In this document: positions 8,806 through 17,918 of the stretch, one piece after another | How positions within the stretch are numbered: position 1 is the stretch's first letter | How the letters are laid out: each line of letters begins with the position of its first letter | NCBI GenBank assembly: GCA_031290885.1 | Contig: JAISLQ010000046.1 | Coordinates: 1-59,741, forward strand | Reading direction: 5' to 3' | DNA: 59,741 nt | Origin: Acidaminococcales bacterium | GTDB taxonomy: Bacteria > Bacillota > Negativicutes > Acidaminococcales > JAISLQ01 | Made by a program: the position numbers and the translations under genes | Notes under the pieces: generated by a model | Database searches by the model: none | Seen by the model: only the letters and a program-made list of their open reading frames with translations | What the model was told of the DNA's origin: nothing

Positions 8806-9797
8806 TAAAAACAGTCGCGGTATTGGGCGCGGGCAGTTGGGGCACGGCCCTGGCAAAACTTTTGGCGGAAAAACCTGCTCTCGCGGTTAAACTCTGGGCG
8901 CGCAGCGCCGAACTGGCAAAGGACATAAACGCTGGGAAGCAAAACCCCCGTTACCTGCAAGGCGTTGTTTTGCCCGGCAACCTTGAGGCGACTGCGGATC
9001 TTTGCGCCGTCCTGCCGGCAGACCTGATAATCTGCGCCCTGCCCTCGCAAGCGTTGCGCCCTATGGCGCGGCGGCTTTCCCAGGAAATGTCGCCGGGGCA
9101 AATGATCGTCTCCTGCGCCAAAGGACTGGAAGACGGCACTTTTTGCCGCATGTCGCAAATCATCGGTTCCGAGTGCCCGCTGGCAGCCGTGGCCGCCTTG
9201 TCCGGCCCCAACCACGCCAATGAAGTGGCCGCCCGGCAGCCGACCGCTACGGTCGTAGCCTGTGCGGACGAAAACATTGCGAAGCAAATTCAAGCGGCGG
9301 TATCGATGCCTTATTTTCGCGCTTATACCAATAAAGACATAACGGGCGTCGAACTGGGCGGCGCTTTAAAAAACATCATAGCGATCGCGCTCGGGCTTTT
9401 AAACGGCCTCGGCTACCAAGACAATATAAAAGCCGCCGCCATGACGCGGGGGCTTGCGGAAATATCGCGCCTGGGCGTTGCGCTGGGGGCGAACCCCGCC
9501 ACCTTTCTCGGCCTGGCCGGGATGGGCGATCTCATTTCGACCTGCACCAGCAAACACAGCCGCAACCGCTGGGCGGGCGAGCAGCTTGCCAAGGGGCGCA
9601 AAGTAGAGGACATTTTGGCCGGGACCAATATGGTAGTGGAAGGGATAAAGGCGATAAGCTCCGCCTATGCCCTGTCCGCCGAATTGTCTGTGGAAATGCC
9701 GATTACAAAAGAACTGTACCACGTTATCTATGAAGGCAAAGACATTTCTGCGGCCGTAGCGGACTTGATGAACCGCGGCAGCAAATCGGAAGGATGA
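8802..9797 (+). CDS. gpsA: Glycerol-3-phosphate dehydrogenase [NAD(P)+]
   Basis: A 331-residue soluble enzyme that reduces dihydroxyacetone phosphate to sn-glycerol-3-phosphate, the substrate of PlsY encoded just upstream. The Rossmann motif GAGSWGTALA is at residues 8-17. The catalytic-domain motifs are LSGPNHANEVA, ELGGALKNIIAIA (with the catalytic Lys) and GLAGMGDLISTCTS. Length is typical. The start overlaps the plsY stop (ATGA). Confidence 0.95.
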   Translation: MIKTVAVLGAGSWGTALAKLLAEKPALAVKLWARSAELAKDINAGKQNPRYLQGVVLPGNLEATADLCAVLPADLIICALPSQALRPMARRLSQEMSPGQMIVSCAKGLEDGTFCRMSQIIGSECPLAAVAALSGPNHANEVAARQPTATVVACADENIAKQIQAAVSMPYFRAYTNKDITGVELGGALKNIIAIALGLLNGLGYQDNIKAAAMTRGLAEISRLGVALGANPATFLGLAGMGDLISTCTSKHSRNRWAGEQLAKGRKVEDILAGTNMVVEGIKAISSAYALSAELSVEMPITKELYHVIYEGKDISAAVADLMNRGSKSEG

Positions 9798-9799
9798 GC

Positions 9800-9851
9800 G
9801 CGCCGGCGGATGCCGCAAACGACAACGGCAGGGAAAACCGGCGCTGTTTTT
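9800..9851 (+). terminator. Possible terminator after gpsA
   Basis: GCGCCGG (9800-9806) pairs with CCGGCGC (9838-9844), with an inner TGCCG/CGGCA hairpin, followed by a TGTTTTT run. The composite stem and a new promoter downstream support an operon end here. Confidence 0.5.
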
Positions 9852-9886
9852 CGTGAAACAAATAGCCAGGAGCATTTGTTTTTTTC

Positions 9887-9916
9887 TTGCGTTAATATAA
9901 ACATAAATGCTATAAT
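9887..9916 (+). promoter_or_regulatory. Extended -10 promoter
   Basis: TTGCGT (9887-9892), an 18-bp spacer ending in TGC, and TATAAT (9911-9916). It would drive the ACT-domain gene, hom and thrB. Confidence 0.65.
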
Positions 9917-9969
9917 GTCTTTCGGGGGAAGAAAAAGATACTTTTGCCATGAACGGGGAGGCGGCGCGG

Positions 9970-10413
9970 GTGCAGGGGCAGGAAAAATTCTATTTAGTGA
10001 AGGAAACGATACTTCCCGAGGCGATCAAGAAAACCATCAAAATTAAGGAACTGTTGCTGGCCGGCGGCGCGAAAACGATCAACGAAGCGGCGGACAAGAT
10101 AAAGCTAAGCCGGAGCGCCTATTACAAATATAAAGATTGCGTGCTTCCGTTTTTTGACGCCAGCCGGGAGAAGATCGTCAGCCTTTCCATCCTGCTTGAA
10201 CACAAGCCGGGAGCCCTGTCCGGCGTTTTAAACGCCGTGGCGGCCGATTTGGGCAGCGTCATAACGATAAACCAAAGCATTCCCTCGCACGGCGTGGCGA
10301 ACATCAACCTTACTATGGAAACGGCCAATTTAAAATTGGAGCTGGAAGCCCTGCTGGACAAAATCAGGACGCTCGATGGCGTAAAAAAGCTGGAAGTGCT
10401 CGGATACATATAA
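9970..10413 (+). CDS. UPF0735 family ACT-domain protein (PheB-like)
   Basis: A 147-residue protein with an N-terminal helical, HTH-like part (KTINEAADKIKLSRSAYYKYK) and a C-terminal ACT domain (SLSILLEHKPGALSGVLNAV) of the kind that binds amino acids. Family members precede amino-acid genes in Firmicutes and are presumed regulators; the true role is not established. The GTG at 9970 is chosen over ATG 9949 because GGGGAGG lies at the correct distance only from the GTG. It heads the threonine-branch genes hom and thrB, so sensing of an aspartate-family amino acid is a reasonable inference. Confidence 0.85.
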   Translation: MQGQEKFYLVKETILPEAIKKTIKIKELLLAGGAKTINEAADKIKLSRSAYYKYKDCVLPFFDASREKIVSLSILLEHKPGALSGVLNAVAADLGSVITINQSIPSHGVANINLTMETANLKLELEALLDKIRTLDGVKKLEVLGYI

Positions 10414-10458
10414 ATATAAGGATGCCGATTGATTTCTTGGGGGAAACGGAGTGAAAAA

Positions 10459-11775
10459 ATGTATAAAAAGCGCATAGACACAACAATCAACGTGGGACTA
10501 CTGGGAGCGGGCACCATAGGGCGCGGGGTGATCGGCCTTTTGCGGGAAAACGCGCTGGCGATAGCGCAAAAAGCCGGGACGCGCATCAAATTGAAAACCG
10601 TTCTGGAAAAAGATCCGGCGCTGGCTGAAGAACTGGCGGAAGAAGGCTACATTGTAACGCAGGAAATAAACGACATCGTCAACGACCCGGAAATATCAAT
10701 AGTCGTTGAGCTGATTGGCCGCGTTGAGCCGGCTAGGTCGTTTATGGCCAAAGCGATTGAAAACGGCAAGCACGTGGTTACCGCCAACAAAGACGTCATT
10801 GCGTCCCACGGCCGCGAACTTTTGGAGCTGGCGGAGAAAAAACGCGTCGATATGATGTTTGAGGCATCGGTCGGCGGCGGCATACCTATCATCCGGCCGC
10901 TCAAGCAATGCTTGGCCGCTAATGGCATCCATTCGGTAATGGGCATAGTCAACGGCACGACCAACTACATGCTGGGCAAAATGATCGATGAAAACCTTGA
11001 TTATGACGCCGCCCTTAAAGAAAGCCAGGAAAAAGGTTACGCGGAAAAGGATCCGGCCGCCGACGTGGGCGGGCTGGATGCCGCGCGCAAAATTGCCATA
11101 CTCGCCTCGATCGCCTTTAACACGAAAGTCGCTTTGGATGACGTATTCGTTGAAGGGATACAATCGGTGGATCTGCGGGACATAAAATACGCCGCCGAAC
11201 TCGGCTATGCGGTCAAACTTCTGGCGATCGCCAAATATCTGCCCGAACATGGGATAGATGTGCGGGTGCATCCGGCCTTTTTGCCGAAAGAACATCCCCT
11301 GGCCAATGTGAAGGGCGTGTTCAACGCCATTTTCGTAACGGGCGATTACGTGGGGGACGTAATGTTCTACGGCCAAGGGGCGGGGCGCAGGGCGACCGCC
11401 AGCGCCGTCTGCGGCGATATAATAGACATCGCCCGTGACATAGCAAGTGGCAGCGCCGGCCGGATACTTTGCACATGTTTTGACGAAAAGCCCGTATGCT
11501 CGCAAGACATCGTGGCAACCCCCTTTTATACCCGTATGCTCGTAACCGACAAGCCGGGCGTGCTGGCGGCCATAGCGGCGGCCTTCGGCCATAACGACGT
11601 AAGCTTGCGCACGGTCCTGCAAAAATCCACTATCGGCGCCTGCGCCGAACTTGTCGTAATAACTCACAAAGTGTGCTACAAAAATCTTTCCCTCGCTCTG
11701 CAATCCCTGAAAGCATTGCCGTCTGTCGATAAAATATGCGCGGCCATCCGGGTGGAGGACAATGAATTCGCGTGA
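10459..11775 (+). CDS. hom: Homoserine dehydrogenase with C-terminal ACT domain
   Basis: A 438-residue enzyme reducing aspartate semialdehyde to homoserine. It has the Rossmann motif GLLGAGTIGRGV at residues 9-20, the catalytic stretch VNGTTNYMLGKM, GYAEKDPAADVGGLDAARK, and a C-terminal ACT domain (RMLVTDKPGVLAAIAAAFG) that usually mediates threonine feedback. ATG 10459 follows a GGAG site; the in-frame TTG 30 bases upstream lacks one. The stop overlaps the region of the thrB start, so hom and thrB are coupled. Confidence 0.94.
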   Translation: MYKKRIDTTINVGLLGAGTIGRGVIGLLRENALAIAQKAGTRIKLKTVLEKDPALAEELAEEGYIVTQEINDIVNDPEISIVVELIGRVEPARSFMAKAIENGKHVVTANKDVIASHGRELLELAEKKRVDMMFEASVGGGIPIIRPLKQCLAANGIHSVMGIVNGTTNYMLGKMIDENLDYDAALKESQEKGYAEKDPAADVGGLDAARKIAILASIAFNTKVALDDVFVEGIQSVDLRDIKYAAELGYAVKLLAIAKYLPEHGIDVRVHPAFLPKEHPLANVKGVFNAIFVTGDYVGDVMFYGQGAGRRATASAVCGDIIDIARDIASGSAGRILCTCFDEKPVCSQDIVATPFYTRMLVTDKPGVLAAIAAAFGHNDVSLRTVLQKSTIGACAELVVITHKVCYKNLSLALQSLKALPSVDKICAAIRVEDNEFA

Positions 11776-11789
11776 CAAGAGGAATGGGG

Positions 11790-12701
11790 ATGCCTGATAC
11801 AGTAACGGTAAAAGTTCCGGCTACAAGTGCCAATTGCGGCCCAGGTTTTGACTCTATCGGCCTGGCGTGCGCCATTTACAATACCCTTACCCTTTCCTGC
11901 GGCGGCCTTCCCGGAATCAGGCTTGCCGTTACCGGGCAGGGGGAGGAATTTCTAAAACCGAGCGAAAAAAATTTCGCGGTCATGGCCATCAGGCGCGTAT
12001 TGCGGGAAGCGGACTGGAACCGGCCCGGGCTTGACATAAAAATGCACAACGGCATACCCATGTCGCGGGGCTTGGGCAGCAGCGCCGCAGCTATCGTCGG
12101 CGGCATGGCGGCCGCTAACGCCCTTGCGGGGGGGAAGCTTTCGCGCGAGAGGATATTTGAGCTTGCGACGGAAATGGAAGGGCATCCGGACAACGTGGCG
12201 CCAGCCATATACGGCGGCTTTACCATAAGTTTTATGGAAAACGGCAAACCGCGTTGTATGCGGCTGGATCCGCCTGACGGCATACGGATGGTCGCGGCGG
12301 TGCCTGATTTTCCCCTGCCGACCAAACTGGCCAGGGACGCCCTGCCGGAGAAAGCCGCCTATCGGGACGCGGTCTTTAACATTGGCCGGGCCGCGCTTTT
12401 GGCCGCTTCCATCGCCAAAGGCGATGTCTCCTTCTTGCGCTTTGCTTTAAAAGACAAGCTCCATCAGCCCTATCGCGGCAAATTTATCCCCGGCATGGAA
12501 AATGTCTTTGCGGCGGCCGAAAAAGCCGGCGCGTTGGGCAGTTTCATCAGCGGCTCGGGTTCGGCTCTGATGTCCTTTGTGCCCAAAGAAGCTGACGCCG
12601 AAATGATTGGGGAAAAAATGTGCGCCGAATTTGCCCGGTTCGGCAAAACGGCTGTCTGGCACATACTCGGCTTTGACTTAGGGGGCGCTTATGTTGTTTG
12701 A
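11790..12701 (+). CDS. thrB: Homoserine kinase
   Basis: A 303-residue GHMP-family kinase that phosphorylates homoserine ahead of threonine synthase. Motif 1 is VPATSANCGPGFDSIGLA near the start, motif 2 is the ATP loop PMSRGLGSSAAAIVGG, and motif 3 is GALGSFISGSGSALMSF. ATG 11790 is preferred because AGAGGA lies six to seven bases upstream; GTG 11772 and ATG 11784 are in the same frame. No thrC is present in the window. Confidence 0.93.
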   Translation: MPDTVTVKVPATSANCGPGFDSIGLACAIYNTLTLSCGGLPGIRLAVTGQGEEFLKPSEKNFAVMAIRRVLREADWNRPGLDIKMHNGIPMSRGLGSSAAAIVGGMAAANALAGGKLSRERIFELATEMEGHPDNVAPAIYGGFTISFMENGKPRCMRLDPPDGIRMVAAVPDFPLPTKLARDALPEKAAYRDAVFNIGRAALLAASIAKGDVSFLRFALKDKLHQPYRGKFIPGMENVFAAAEKAGALGSFISGSGSALMSFVPKEADAEMIGEKMCAEFARFGKTAVWHILGFDLGGAYVV

Positions 12702-12748
12702 ATTTCTTGACAGCGGGGCGGAAAAAAGTTAAAATAAACCTTGTTAAT

Positions 12749-12825
12749 CGGGGCGTGGCTCAGTTTGGTAGAGCGCTACCTTGGGGTGGTAGAGGCCGTG
12801 GGTTCAAATCCCGCCGCTCCGACCA
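12749..12825 (+). tRNA. tRNA-Pro (anticodon GGG)
   Basis: A 77-base cloverleaf with the CCA end encoded. Acceptor CGGGGCG pairs with CGCTCCG (one G-U pair), the anticodon stem CTACC/GGTAG encloses TTGGGGT with anticodon GGG at 12783-12785, and the T arm contains GGTTCAAATCC. It lies 47 bp after thrB and is followed by its own terminator. Confidence 0.95.
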
Positions 12826-12835
12826 GAAAAAATGC

Positions 12836-12866
12836 GGCTTCCGACTTTGGCCGGAAGCCTTTTTTA
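12836..12866 (+). terminator. Rho-independent terminator after tRNA-Pro
   Basis: A perfect 8-bp stem GGCTTCCG (12836-12843) with CGGAAGCC (12852-12859), an 8-base loop, and TTTTTT at 12860 onwards. Confidence 0.85.
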
Positions 12867-12869
12867 TTT

Positions 12870-13369
12870 GTATTTGTGTTTGCAAGCGGCGCGAAGCCCC
12901 GCCCGAAAGAGGCGGCCGCAGACGGCCAAATCCCTGCCGCCGCCCAAGGAAACGAACCAGCCGAACTTTCTTATTTTGCCGCTATATGTTTACGCTATCA
13001 TAATATATAAATTGCGCCGTATTGTCAAATAAAAACACCTCGCCCGTTCACCGTGCGGGAGAAAGAAAAACCCCCTGCCCGCGCAGTTCCCGCTATCGGC
13101 CAGGCGGAGGGAGGCGCAAATCTTTGCCGTGCCGTTGCCAAAGAAAAAGGACTGACAGGCCCGCAAGCTTTTCGCGGACGGCTTCGCCCCCAGCGCGTTT
13201 ATTGCCCATCGAACCGCCATTTTGTTTGCCGCCGCCACCATTAACAAGGCTCGCGCAACAGTTTGCGTGGCCGACCCAAGGGACTTTTTGCCAAACTATG
13301 CCGCCGGCCGAAATTGCCAATGCCGATTTTCCCGCCGGCAAGGGCGGATTGGCGCGGAGCGTTTGCTTT
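12870..13369. other. Intergenic stretch without a recognisable gene
   Basis: About 500 bp between the tRNA terminator and the 3' end of the convergent sensor-kinase gene. I see no supported gene. It has GC-rich segments, a short AT-rich patch (12990-13030), and on the minus strand a glycine-rich reading stretch near 13200 that I could not tie to a family. Confidence 0.5.
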
Positions 13370-14971
13370 TCAGGCGCGCGGGCGGTGGCCGTCCCGGGGA
13401 ATAAAACAAGTTATGCGCGTCCCTTCGTTTTCGACGCTGTCAATATCGATTTTGCCCTGGTGCGCTTCCGCAATATGTTTTACTATGGCAAGGCCGAGCC
13501 CGGCGCCGCCGGTCTTTTTGGAGCGGGATTTATCCGCCCGGTAGAAACGCTCGAATATGTGGCCGATGTGCCGCGCCGGTATGCCGATGCCGGTGTCGGC
13601 AACGGTTATCAGGCAAAATTCGTTCTCATCCGACAATTCTATGTCCACCCGGCCGCCTTCCCGGTTGTATTTGACGGCGTTATCGATCAGATTGTAAAAA
13701 AGCCGGTCAAGCATGTTCCGGTTGGCCGCTATGTAAAAAGGCGGGCCGTCTTTTATGTTTATGGACACGCTGCGCCCGGCGGCCTTTTCTTTCAGGCCGG
13801 CGGCCGCTTCTTCCGCGACCGCGCGAAGATCGAAAGCGGCGCATTCGCCTGTCGCCGCCCCTTCGTCAAATTCCGCGATCATTATTATGTCTTCGATGAT
13901 GTTTATGAGCCTTTTGGCCTGGGCATGGATTTTTTGCGCGAAAACCCGCGCGTCCTCCTCTTTGGCCGTCCGGTCGGCAATCATTTCCGCGAGGGCGCTA
14001 ATGGTGGTAAGCGGGGTTTTCAGTTCGTGCGACACATTGGCGGAAAACTCTTTGCGCTGCTCTTGCGCCGCGTGCCATTCGGTCGTATCGATGAACAAAA
14101 CGGCCGCGCCGCCCTTGTTTTCCCCTTCGCGGATCGGGTTACAGAAAACGCTGTATGTTTTGCGGCCGCGGCGCAGGACGGTTTGGGTCTCCTGCCCGGC
14201 CAGGCAGGTTTTCAGCCTCTCGAGGAATCCGGTGTCGCGGCAAAGCTGTATGATGTTTTTCCCGGGGGGGCAAGGATCGCCGAAAAGGCCGGCAACGCTT
14301 TTGTTGGCCATGACGACCGTTGATTTTCTGTCGACGATCAACAGGCCTTCCCGCATGTTGTCGGTAACCGTCCGCAAAATGGCTGTTTTGGTCTCCAGCG
14401 CCGCAAAGTGTTCCGCTATTTCTTTTTTCTGGGCGGCGATTTTTCGCAAAAAAGGCAAAAATTCATCGTAAGTGTCCGTTTCTTCGGCTTCTATGTCGAT
14501 GCGGTCTATTTTGCCGACGATTTTGCCGGTGAGCCAGCGGGACAGGACGAAAGAAACAAAAACGGCTGGCAGCAGGCAGCCGACAAGCGCGGGGAAAAAG
14601 CTCCAGGCCATTTTGTCGATAAGGTCGGCCGTAACCGCCAAGCGCAGTATGTTGCCGCCCGGAAGCGCCACGGCGTAATAATGCGTAACCTTGCCCAAGG
14701 TTTCGGAAAAGCGGCTGACGCTGCCTGTACCTTTTCGCGCGGCATCAATTATTTCCTCCCGGTCTTTATGGCTGTCAAGACTGCCGGGATCGGCAAAATT
14801 GTCAAATATTACTTTTCCCGTAGGATCAATGTAAGATAGGCGAAGGGTTTTCAAGCTTTCTTTAATTTGCGTTTCCAAGCGGCCGCTGAAAACCGCGCTT
14901 AAAGACACGGCGAAAAAGAGCAGCATAAAAACGGCGGAAAAAACCATGAAACAGAAGATGCGCTTTTGCAA
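13370..14971 (-). CDS. phoR: PhoR-type sensor histidine kinase
   Basis: A 533-residue membrane kinase. There are two membrane segments (residues about 8-30 and 125-145) enclosing a periplasmic sensor region. A linker and PAS domain (GLLIVDRKSTVVMANKSVAG) follow, then the H-box FSANVSHELKTPLTT with the phosphorylated His, the N-box FYNLIDNAVKYNREGG, and ATP-lid motifs DTGIGIP and GGAGLGLAIVKHIA. It is the last gene of the minus-strand pst-pho unit, 5 bp after the response regulator. That context, rather than sequence alone, supports phosphate sensing. Confidence 0.88.
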   Translation of the reverse strand: MQKRIFCFMVFSAVFMLLFFAVSLSAVFSGRLETQIKESLKTLRLSYIDPTGKVIFDNFADPGSLDSHKDREEIIDAARKGTGSVSRFSETLGKVTHYYAVALPGGNILRLAVTADLIDKMAWSFFPALVGCLLPAVFVSFVLSRWLTGKIVGKIDRIDIEAEETDTYDEFLPFLRKIAAQKKEIAEHFAALETKTAILRTVTDNMREGLLIVDRKSTVVMANKSVAGLFGDPCPPGKNIIQLCRDTGFLERLKTCLAGQETQTVLRRGRKTYSVFCNPIREGENKGGAAVLFIDTTEWHAAQEQRKEFSANVSHELKTPLTTISALAEMIADRTAKEEDARVFAQKIHAQAKRLINIIEDIIMIAEFDEGAATGECAAFDLRAVAEEAAAGLKEKAAGRSVSINIKDGPPFYIAANRNMLDRLFYNLIDNAVKYNREGGRVDIELSDENEFCLITVADTGIGIPARHIGHIFERFYRADKSRSKKTGGAGLGLAIVKHIAEAHQGKIDIDSVENEGTRITCFIPRDGHRPRA

Positions 14972-14976
14972 GGATT

Positions 14977-15663
14977 TTATTCTCCTATTTTATACCCAAC
15001 ATTGCGTACGGTCTTTATGTGTTTGCCGGCCGCGCCCATTTTTTGCCGCAGCGATTTGATATGCGCGTCGACCGTGCGGCTTTCGCCTTCAAATTCCTGC
15101 CCCCATACCATCTCCATGAGTTTGTCCCGGCTAAGGACAATGTCCGTGTTCAGCAGGAGGTATTGCAACAGTTCAAATTCCGTAAAGGTCAGCGAAATTT
15201 TGTGCCCGTCCACGGCGGTAAAGTGCCGCTTGCTGTCCAGCACAATGTTTTGGTAAACGAGCGGGCCGTCGTCTTTTTCGTGCGCGCCGGTTCGGCGCAG
15301 GACGGCGTTGACGCGTGCGACGAGTTCGGTTACGCCGAAGGGTTTGGCTATGTAGTCGTCCGCGCCGAGGTCAAGGCCCTTTACCTTGTCAAATTCGCTG
15401 CTTTTGGCGCTCAGCATGATGACCGGTACGGTACGGTAGCGGCTGTGCGCGCGCAGCTTTTTCAGTATGAGAAAACCGTCGCAGACCGGCAGCATAATGT
15501 CCAGTAAGATGATGTCAGGCAGGAGGGCGCTTTTTTCCAGCTCTCGGAAAAAAGGCTCCCCGCTCTCGAAGCCTTCGCACAAAAAGCCATGCGACTTCAA
15601 GGCATAAAGGACAAGATCGCGTATGTCTTCGTCGTCTTCAATGAAAACCGCTTTCGCCGGCAT
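14977..15663 (-). CDS. phoB: PhoB/PhoP-type response regulator (OmpR family)
   Basis: A 228-residue two-domain regulator. The receiver domain has the acidic pair EDDED, the phospho-acceptor Asp in LPDIILLDIMLP, MLSAK and DYIAKPF. A winged-helix DNA-binding domain follows (LTFTEFELLQYLL, RDKLMEMVWG, RTVDAHIKSLRQKMG, VRNVGYKI). It lies 13 bp behind phoU and immediately before the kinase gene, as in many Firmicutes where pst and phoBR are linked. Confidence 0.88.
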   Translation of the reverse strand: MPAKAVFIEDDEDIRDLVLYALKSHGFLCEGFESGEPFFRELEKSALLPDIILLDIMLPVCDGFLILKKLRAHSRYRTVPVIMLSAKSSEFDKVKGLDLGADDYIAKPFGVTELVARVNAVLRRTGAHEKDDGPLVYQNIVLDSKRHFTAVDGHKISLTFTEFELLQYLLLNTDIVLSRDKLMEMVWGQEFEGESRTVDAHIKSLRQKMGAAGKHIKTVRNVGYKIGE

Positions 15664-15676
15664 GGCGCACCGCCCC

Positions 15677-16342
15677 TTAGGTTGCCTTTTGCTCTTTTTG
15701 CCCGGCCGGGCCGCCTGTTATATAAAATATGATCCAGCCCGCGATGTTCACGGCGTGATCGCCGATTCTTTCCAGATACTTGGCGATCATGATCAAATTT
15801 ATCGCCTGTTCCGCCCCGCCGCCGTCTTTTCTGATCAACTCGATGAGGTTGAGCCTGGCTTTCGCGAACAGATCGTCCACCACGTCGTCATAGGCAATGA
15901 CCTGTTCGGCCAGCCGCGCGTCTTTGTGCACAAACGCGTCTATGCAGCCTGTAACCATTTTTTGGGCGGCCTCGCTCATGCGCAGCACATATTCAAGTTT
16001 GCCGCTGTAGGGCGGCTCGTTCAGGGCGGCGGCCAGTTCCGCGATGTTTACGGCCTGGTTGCCTATGCGCTTTAAGTCGGTGCTCATCTTGAGCACCGAG
16101 GATATGAGCCGCAAATCTGTGGCCACGGGTTGCTGATGCAACAGTAGCTTTAGGCACAGGCTCTCTATTTCCTTTGTTTTATTGTCGACGTCCTGGTCAA
16201 GGGCGATCGCCTGTCCGGCGAGCGCGGCGTCCGGTTTTTCCAGCGCTTCCGCGCTGGCGGCGATCGCCGTCTCCGCCAGCGCGCCCATTTCCGTAAGCAT
16301 GGCGCTTAAAATGGACAGTTGTTCTTCAAATTTTCCGCGCAT
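15677..16342 (-). CDS. phoU: Phosphate signalling protein PhoU
   Basis: A 221-residue, all-helical protein built from two similar three-helix halves (each carrying an E/DxxxD-type metal motif such as DQDVDNKTKEIE and YDDVVDDLFAKA). It links the Pst transporter to the PhoR kinase and represses the regulon when phosphate is ample. The start is the ATG at 16342, which shares bases with the pstB stop (TGATG) and follows GGGGAGG; upstream in-frame codons belong to pstB. Confidence 0.92.
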   Translation of the reverse strand: MRGKFEEQLSILSAMLTEMGALAETAIAASAEALEKPDAALAGQAIALDQDVDNKTKEIESLCLKLLLHQQPVATDLRLISSVLKMSTDLKRIGNQAVNIAELAAALNEPPYSGKLEYVLRMSEAAQKMVTGCIDAFVHKDARLAEQVIAYDDVVDDLFAKARLNLIELIRKDGGGAEQAINLIMIAKYLERIGDHAVNIAGWIIFYITGGPAGQKEQKAT

Positions 16343-17091
16343 CACCCAAACCTCCCCGTGATGTAGTCTTCGCACCTTTTGTCCTTGGGGACGGAAAATA
16401 CTCGTTCGGTAGCGCCGTATTCCACCAAAACGCCCAGGAGAAAAAAGGCCGTTTTGTCAGATATGCGGGCCGCCTGCTGCATGTTGTGGGTAACGATGAC
16501 GACGGTGTAATTTTTCTTTAAGTCCACCGCCAGATCTTCGATTTTGGCGGTGGATATGGGATCGAGGGCGGAGGTCGGCTCGTCCATCAAGATGACTTCC
16601 GGCGACACGGCCAGTGCCCGCGCGATGCACAGCCGCTGCTGCTGTCCCCCGGAGAGGCTGAGGGCAGTTTTGTGCAGTCGGTCTTTTACTTCGTCCCAAA
16701 TAGCCGCGTCCCGCAGGGCTTTTTCAATGACCTCGTCAAGTTTGCGCTTGGCCGTTATCCCGTGCGTGCGCGCCCCGAAAGCGATATAGTCATAAATGGT
16801 CATGGGGACGGGGTTGGGCTTTTGAAATACCATGCCGACCCTTTTGCGCAGGCGGTTGACGTCAGGGTCTTTGTAAATGTCTTTGCCGTCAAGCCTTATG
16901 CTGCCGCTGATTTTGCAGCCGTCCACTAAGTCGTTGAGGCGGTTGAGGCTTTTGAGCAGGGTGGATTTGCCGCAGCCGGACGGGCCGATGAAGGCCGTAA
17001 CTTCGTTTTCTGCGATGTCCATGGAAATGTTGTGCAATGCTTTAAAATTATTGTACCACAACTGCACGTTGCTTAAATTAAATTTGTCCAT
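16342..17091 (-). CDS. pstB: Phosphate ABC transporter ATP-binding protein
   Basis: A 249-residue ATPase that powers phosphate import. It has Walker [20 protein letters not shown], the PstB-typical [20 protein letters not shown], signature [16 protein letters not shown], Walker [12 protein letters not shown] and the switch His in [10 protein letters not shown]. It sits between pstA (5 bp upstream) and phoU (overlapping). Confidence 0.95.
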   Translation of the reverse strand: MDKFNLSNVQLWYNNFKALHNISMDIAENEVTAFIGPSGCGKSTLLKSLNRLNDLVDGCKISGSIRLDGKDIYKDPDVNRLRKRVGMVFQKPNPVPMTIYDYIAFGARTHGITAKRKLDEVIEKALRDAAIWDEVKDRLHKTALSLSGGQQQRLCIARALAVSPEVILMDEPTSALDPISTAKIEDLAVDLKKNYTVVIVTHNMQQAARISDKTAFFLLGVLVEYGATERVFSVPKDKRCEDYITGRFG

Positions 17092-17096
17092 GCGGT

Positions 17097-17918
17097 TCAG
17101 TCCTTTTTGATCTGTTTTGTCATTATTGCCGCCAGAAAGTTCAGCAAAATCACCGTCAGCAGGAGTATGACCGCCGTGGCGTAGGCCTGGCCGCTGTAGA
17201 GCCCTTCGCTGGAGAGGGCGTACATGTGTACGGACAATGTCCGGCCGGACGAAAAAAGATTTTGCGGTATTTGCGCCACCGTCCCCGCCGTGTAGATAAG
17301 CGCGGCGGTTTCGCCCGCGATCCTGCCGATGGCCAAAATCACGCCCGCGAGTATGCCGGGCGCGGCCGACGGCAGCACGACTTTAAACACCGTGCGCAGC
17401 TTGCCCGCGCCCAGCCCGAAAGCGCCTTCCCGGTAGATGTCGGGCGTGGCTTTGAGGCTTTCTTCGGTTGTCCGCACCAACAAAGGCAAAATCATTATGG
17501 AAACCGTAAATGTCCCGGCCAGCAAGGAAAACCCCCAACCCAGCCAGATGACGAAAAAAAGCATCCCGAACAGGCCGTAGACGATTGAGGGTATGCCGGC
17601 CAAGGTCTCCATCGTTACGCGGATGACGCGCACGAGCCGGTTGCCCCGCTTGGCGTACTCGACCAAGTAAATGGCGGTAAATATGCCTATCGGCGCGCTT
17701 ACGGCGAGCGAAAGGATTATCATGAAAATGGTGGTCAAAAGCGCGGGGAAAAGCGACACGTTTTCCGTATTATAAGAAAACGCGAACAAAGACGGCGTTA
17801 TGTAAGCCGCGCCGTTTATCGCGACATAGCCGATCAGGAAAAACAGGGCGGCAAAAGTAAAAAAGGCGGACAGGCAAGAGAGGGTGAAATAAAACAAGTC
17901 CCATGGTTTTTTTGTCAT
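17097..17918 (-). CDS. pstA: Phosphate ABC transporter permease PstA
   Basis: A 273-residue inner-membrane permease with six hydrophobic segments. The ABC-permease EAA-like loop is visible as [30 protein letters not shown], and [17 protein letters not shown] is typical of Pst permeases. Its start overlaps the pstC stop by four bases. Confidence 0.93.
   Translation of the reverse strand: MTKKPWDLFYFTLSCLSAFFTFAALFFLIGYVAINGAAYITPSLFAFSYNTENVSLFPALLTTIFMIILSLAVSAPIGIFTAIYLVEYAKRGNRLVRVIRVTMETLAGIPSIVYGLFGMLFFVIWLGWGFSLLAGTFTVSIMILPLLVRTTEESLKATPDIYREGAFGLGAGKLRTVFKVVLPSAAPGILAGVILAIGRIAGETAALIYTAGTVAQIPQNLFSSGRTLSVHMYALSSEGLYSGQAYATAVILLLTVILLNFLAAIMTKQIKKD

Noticed and set aside
10696-11778. 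A 360-codon minus-strand open frame opposite hom
   Set aside because: Antisense to homoserine dehydrogenase, which has all conserved motifs; no ribosome site and no recognisable protein.
13093-13341. Minus-strand stretch with a glycine-rich motif resembling the C-terminus of alanyl-tRNA synthetase
   Set aside because: The resemblance is limited to a short glycine run; surrounding residues do not fit and there is no upstream remainder of the gene.
13022-14323. A 433-codon open frame on the plus strand opposite the sensor kinase
   Set aside because: It is the antisense shadow of a gene with complete kinase motifs; high GC at third positions creates long opposite-strand frames. No domain is visible in its translation.
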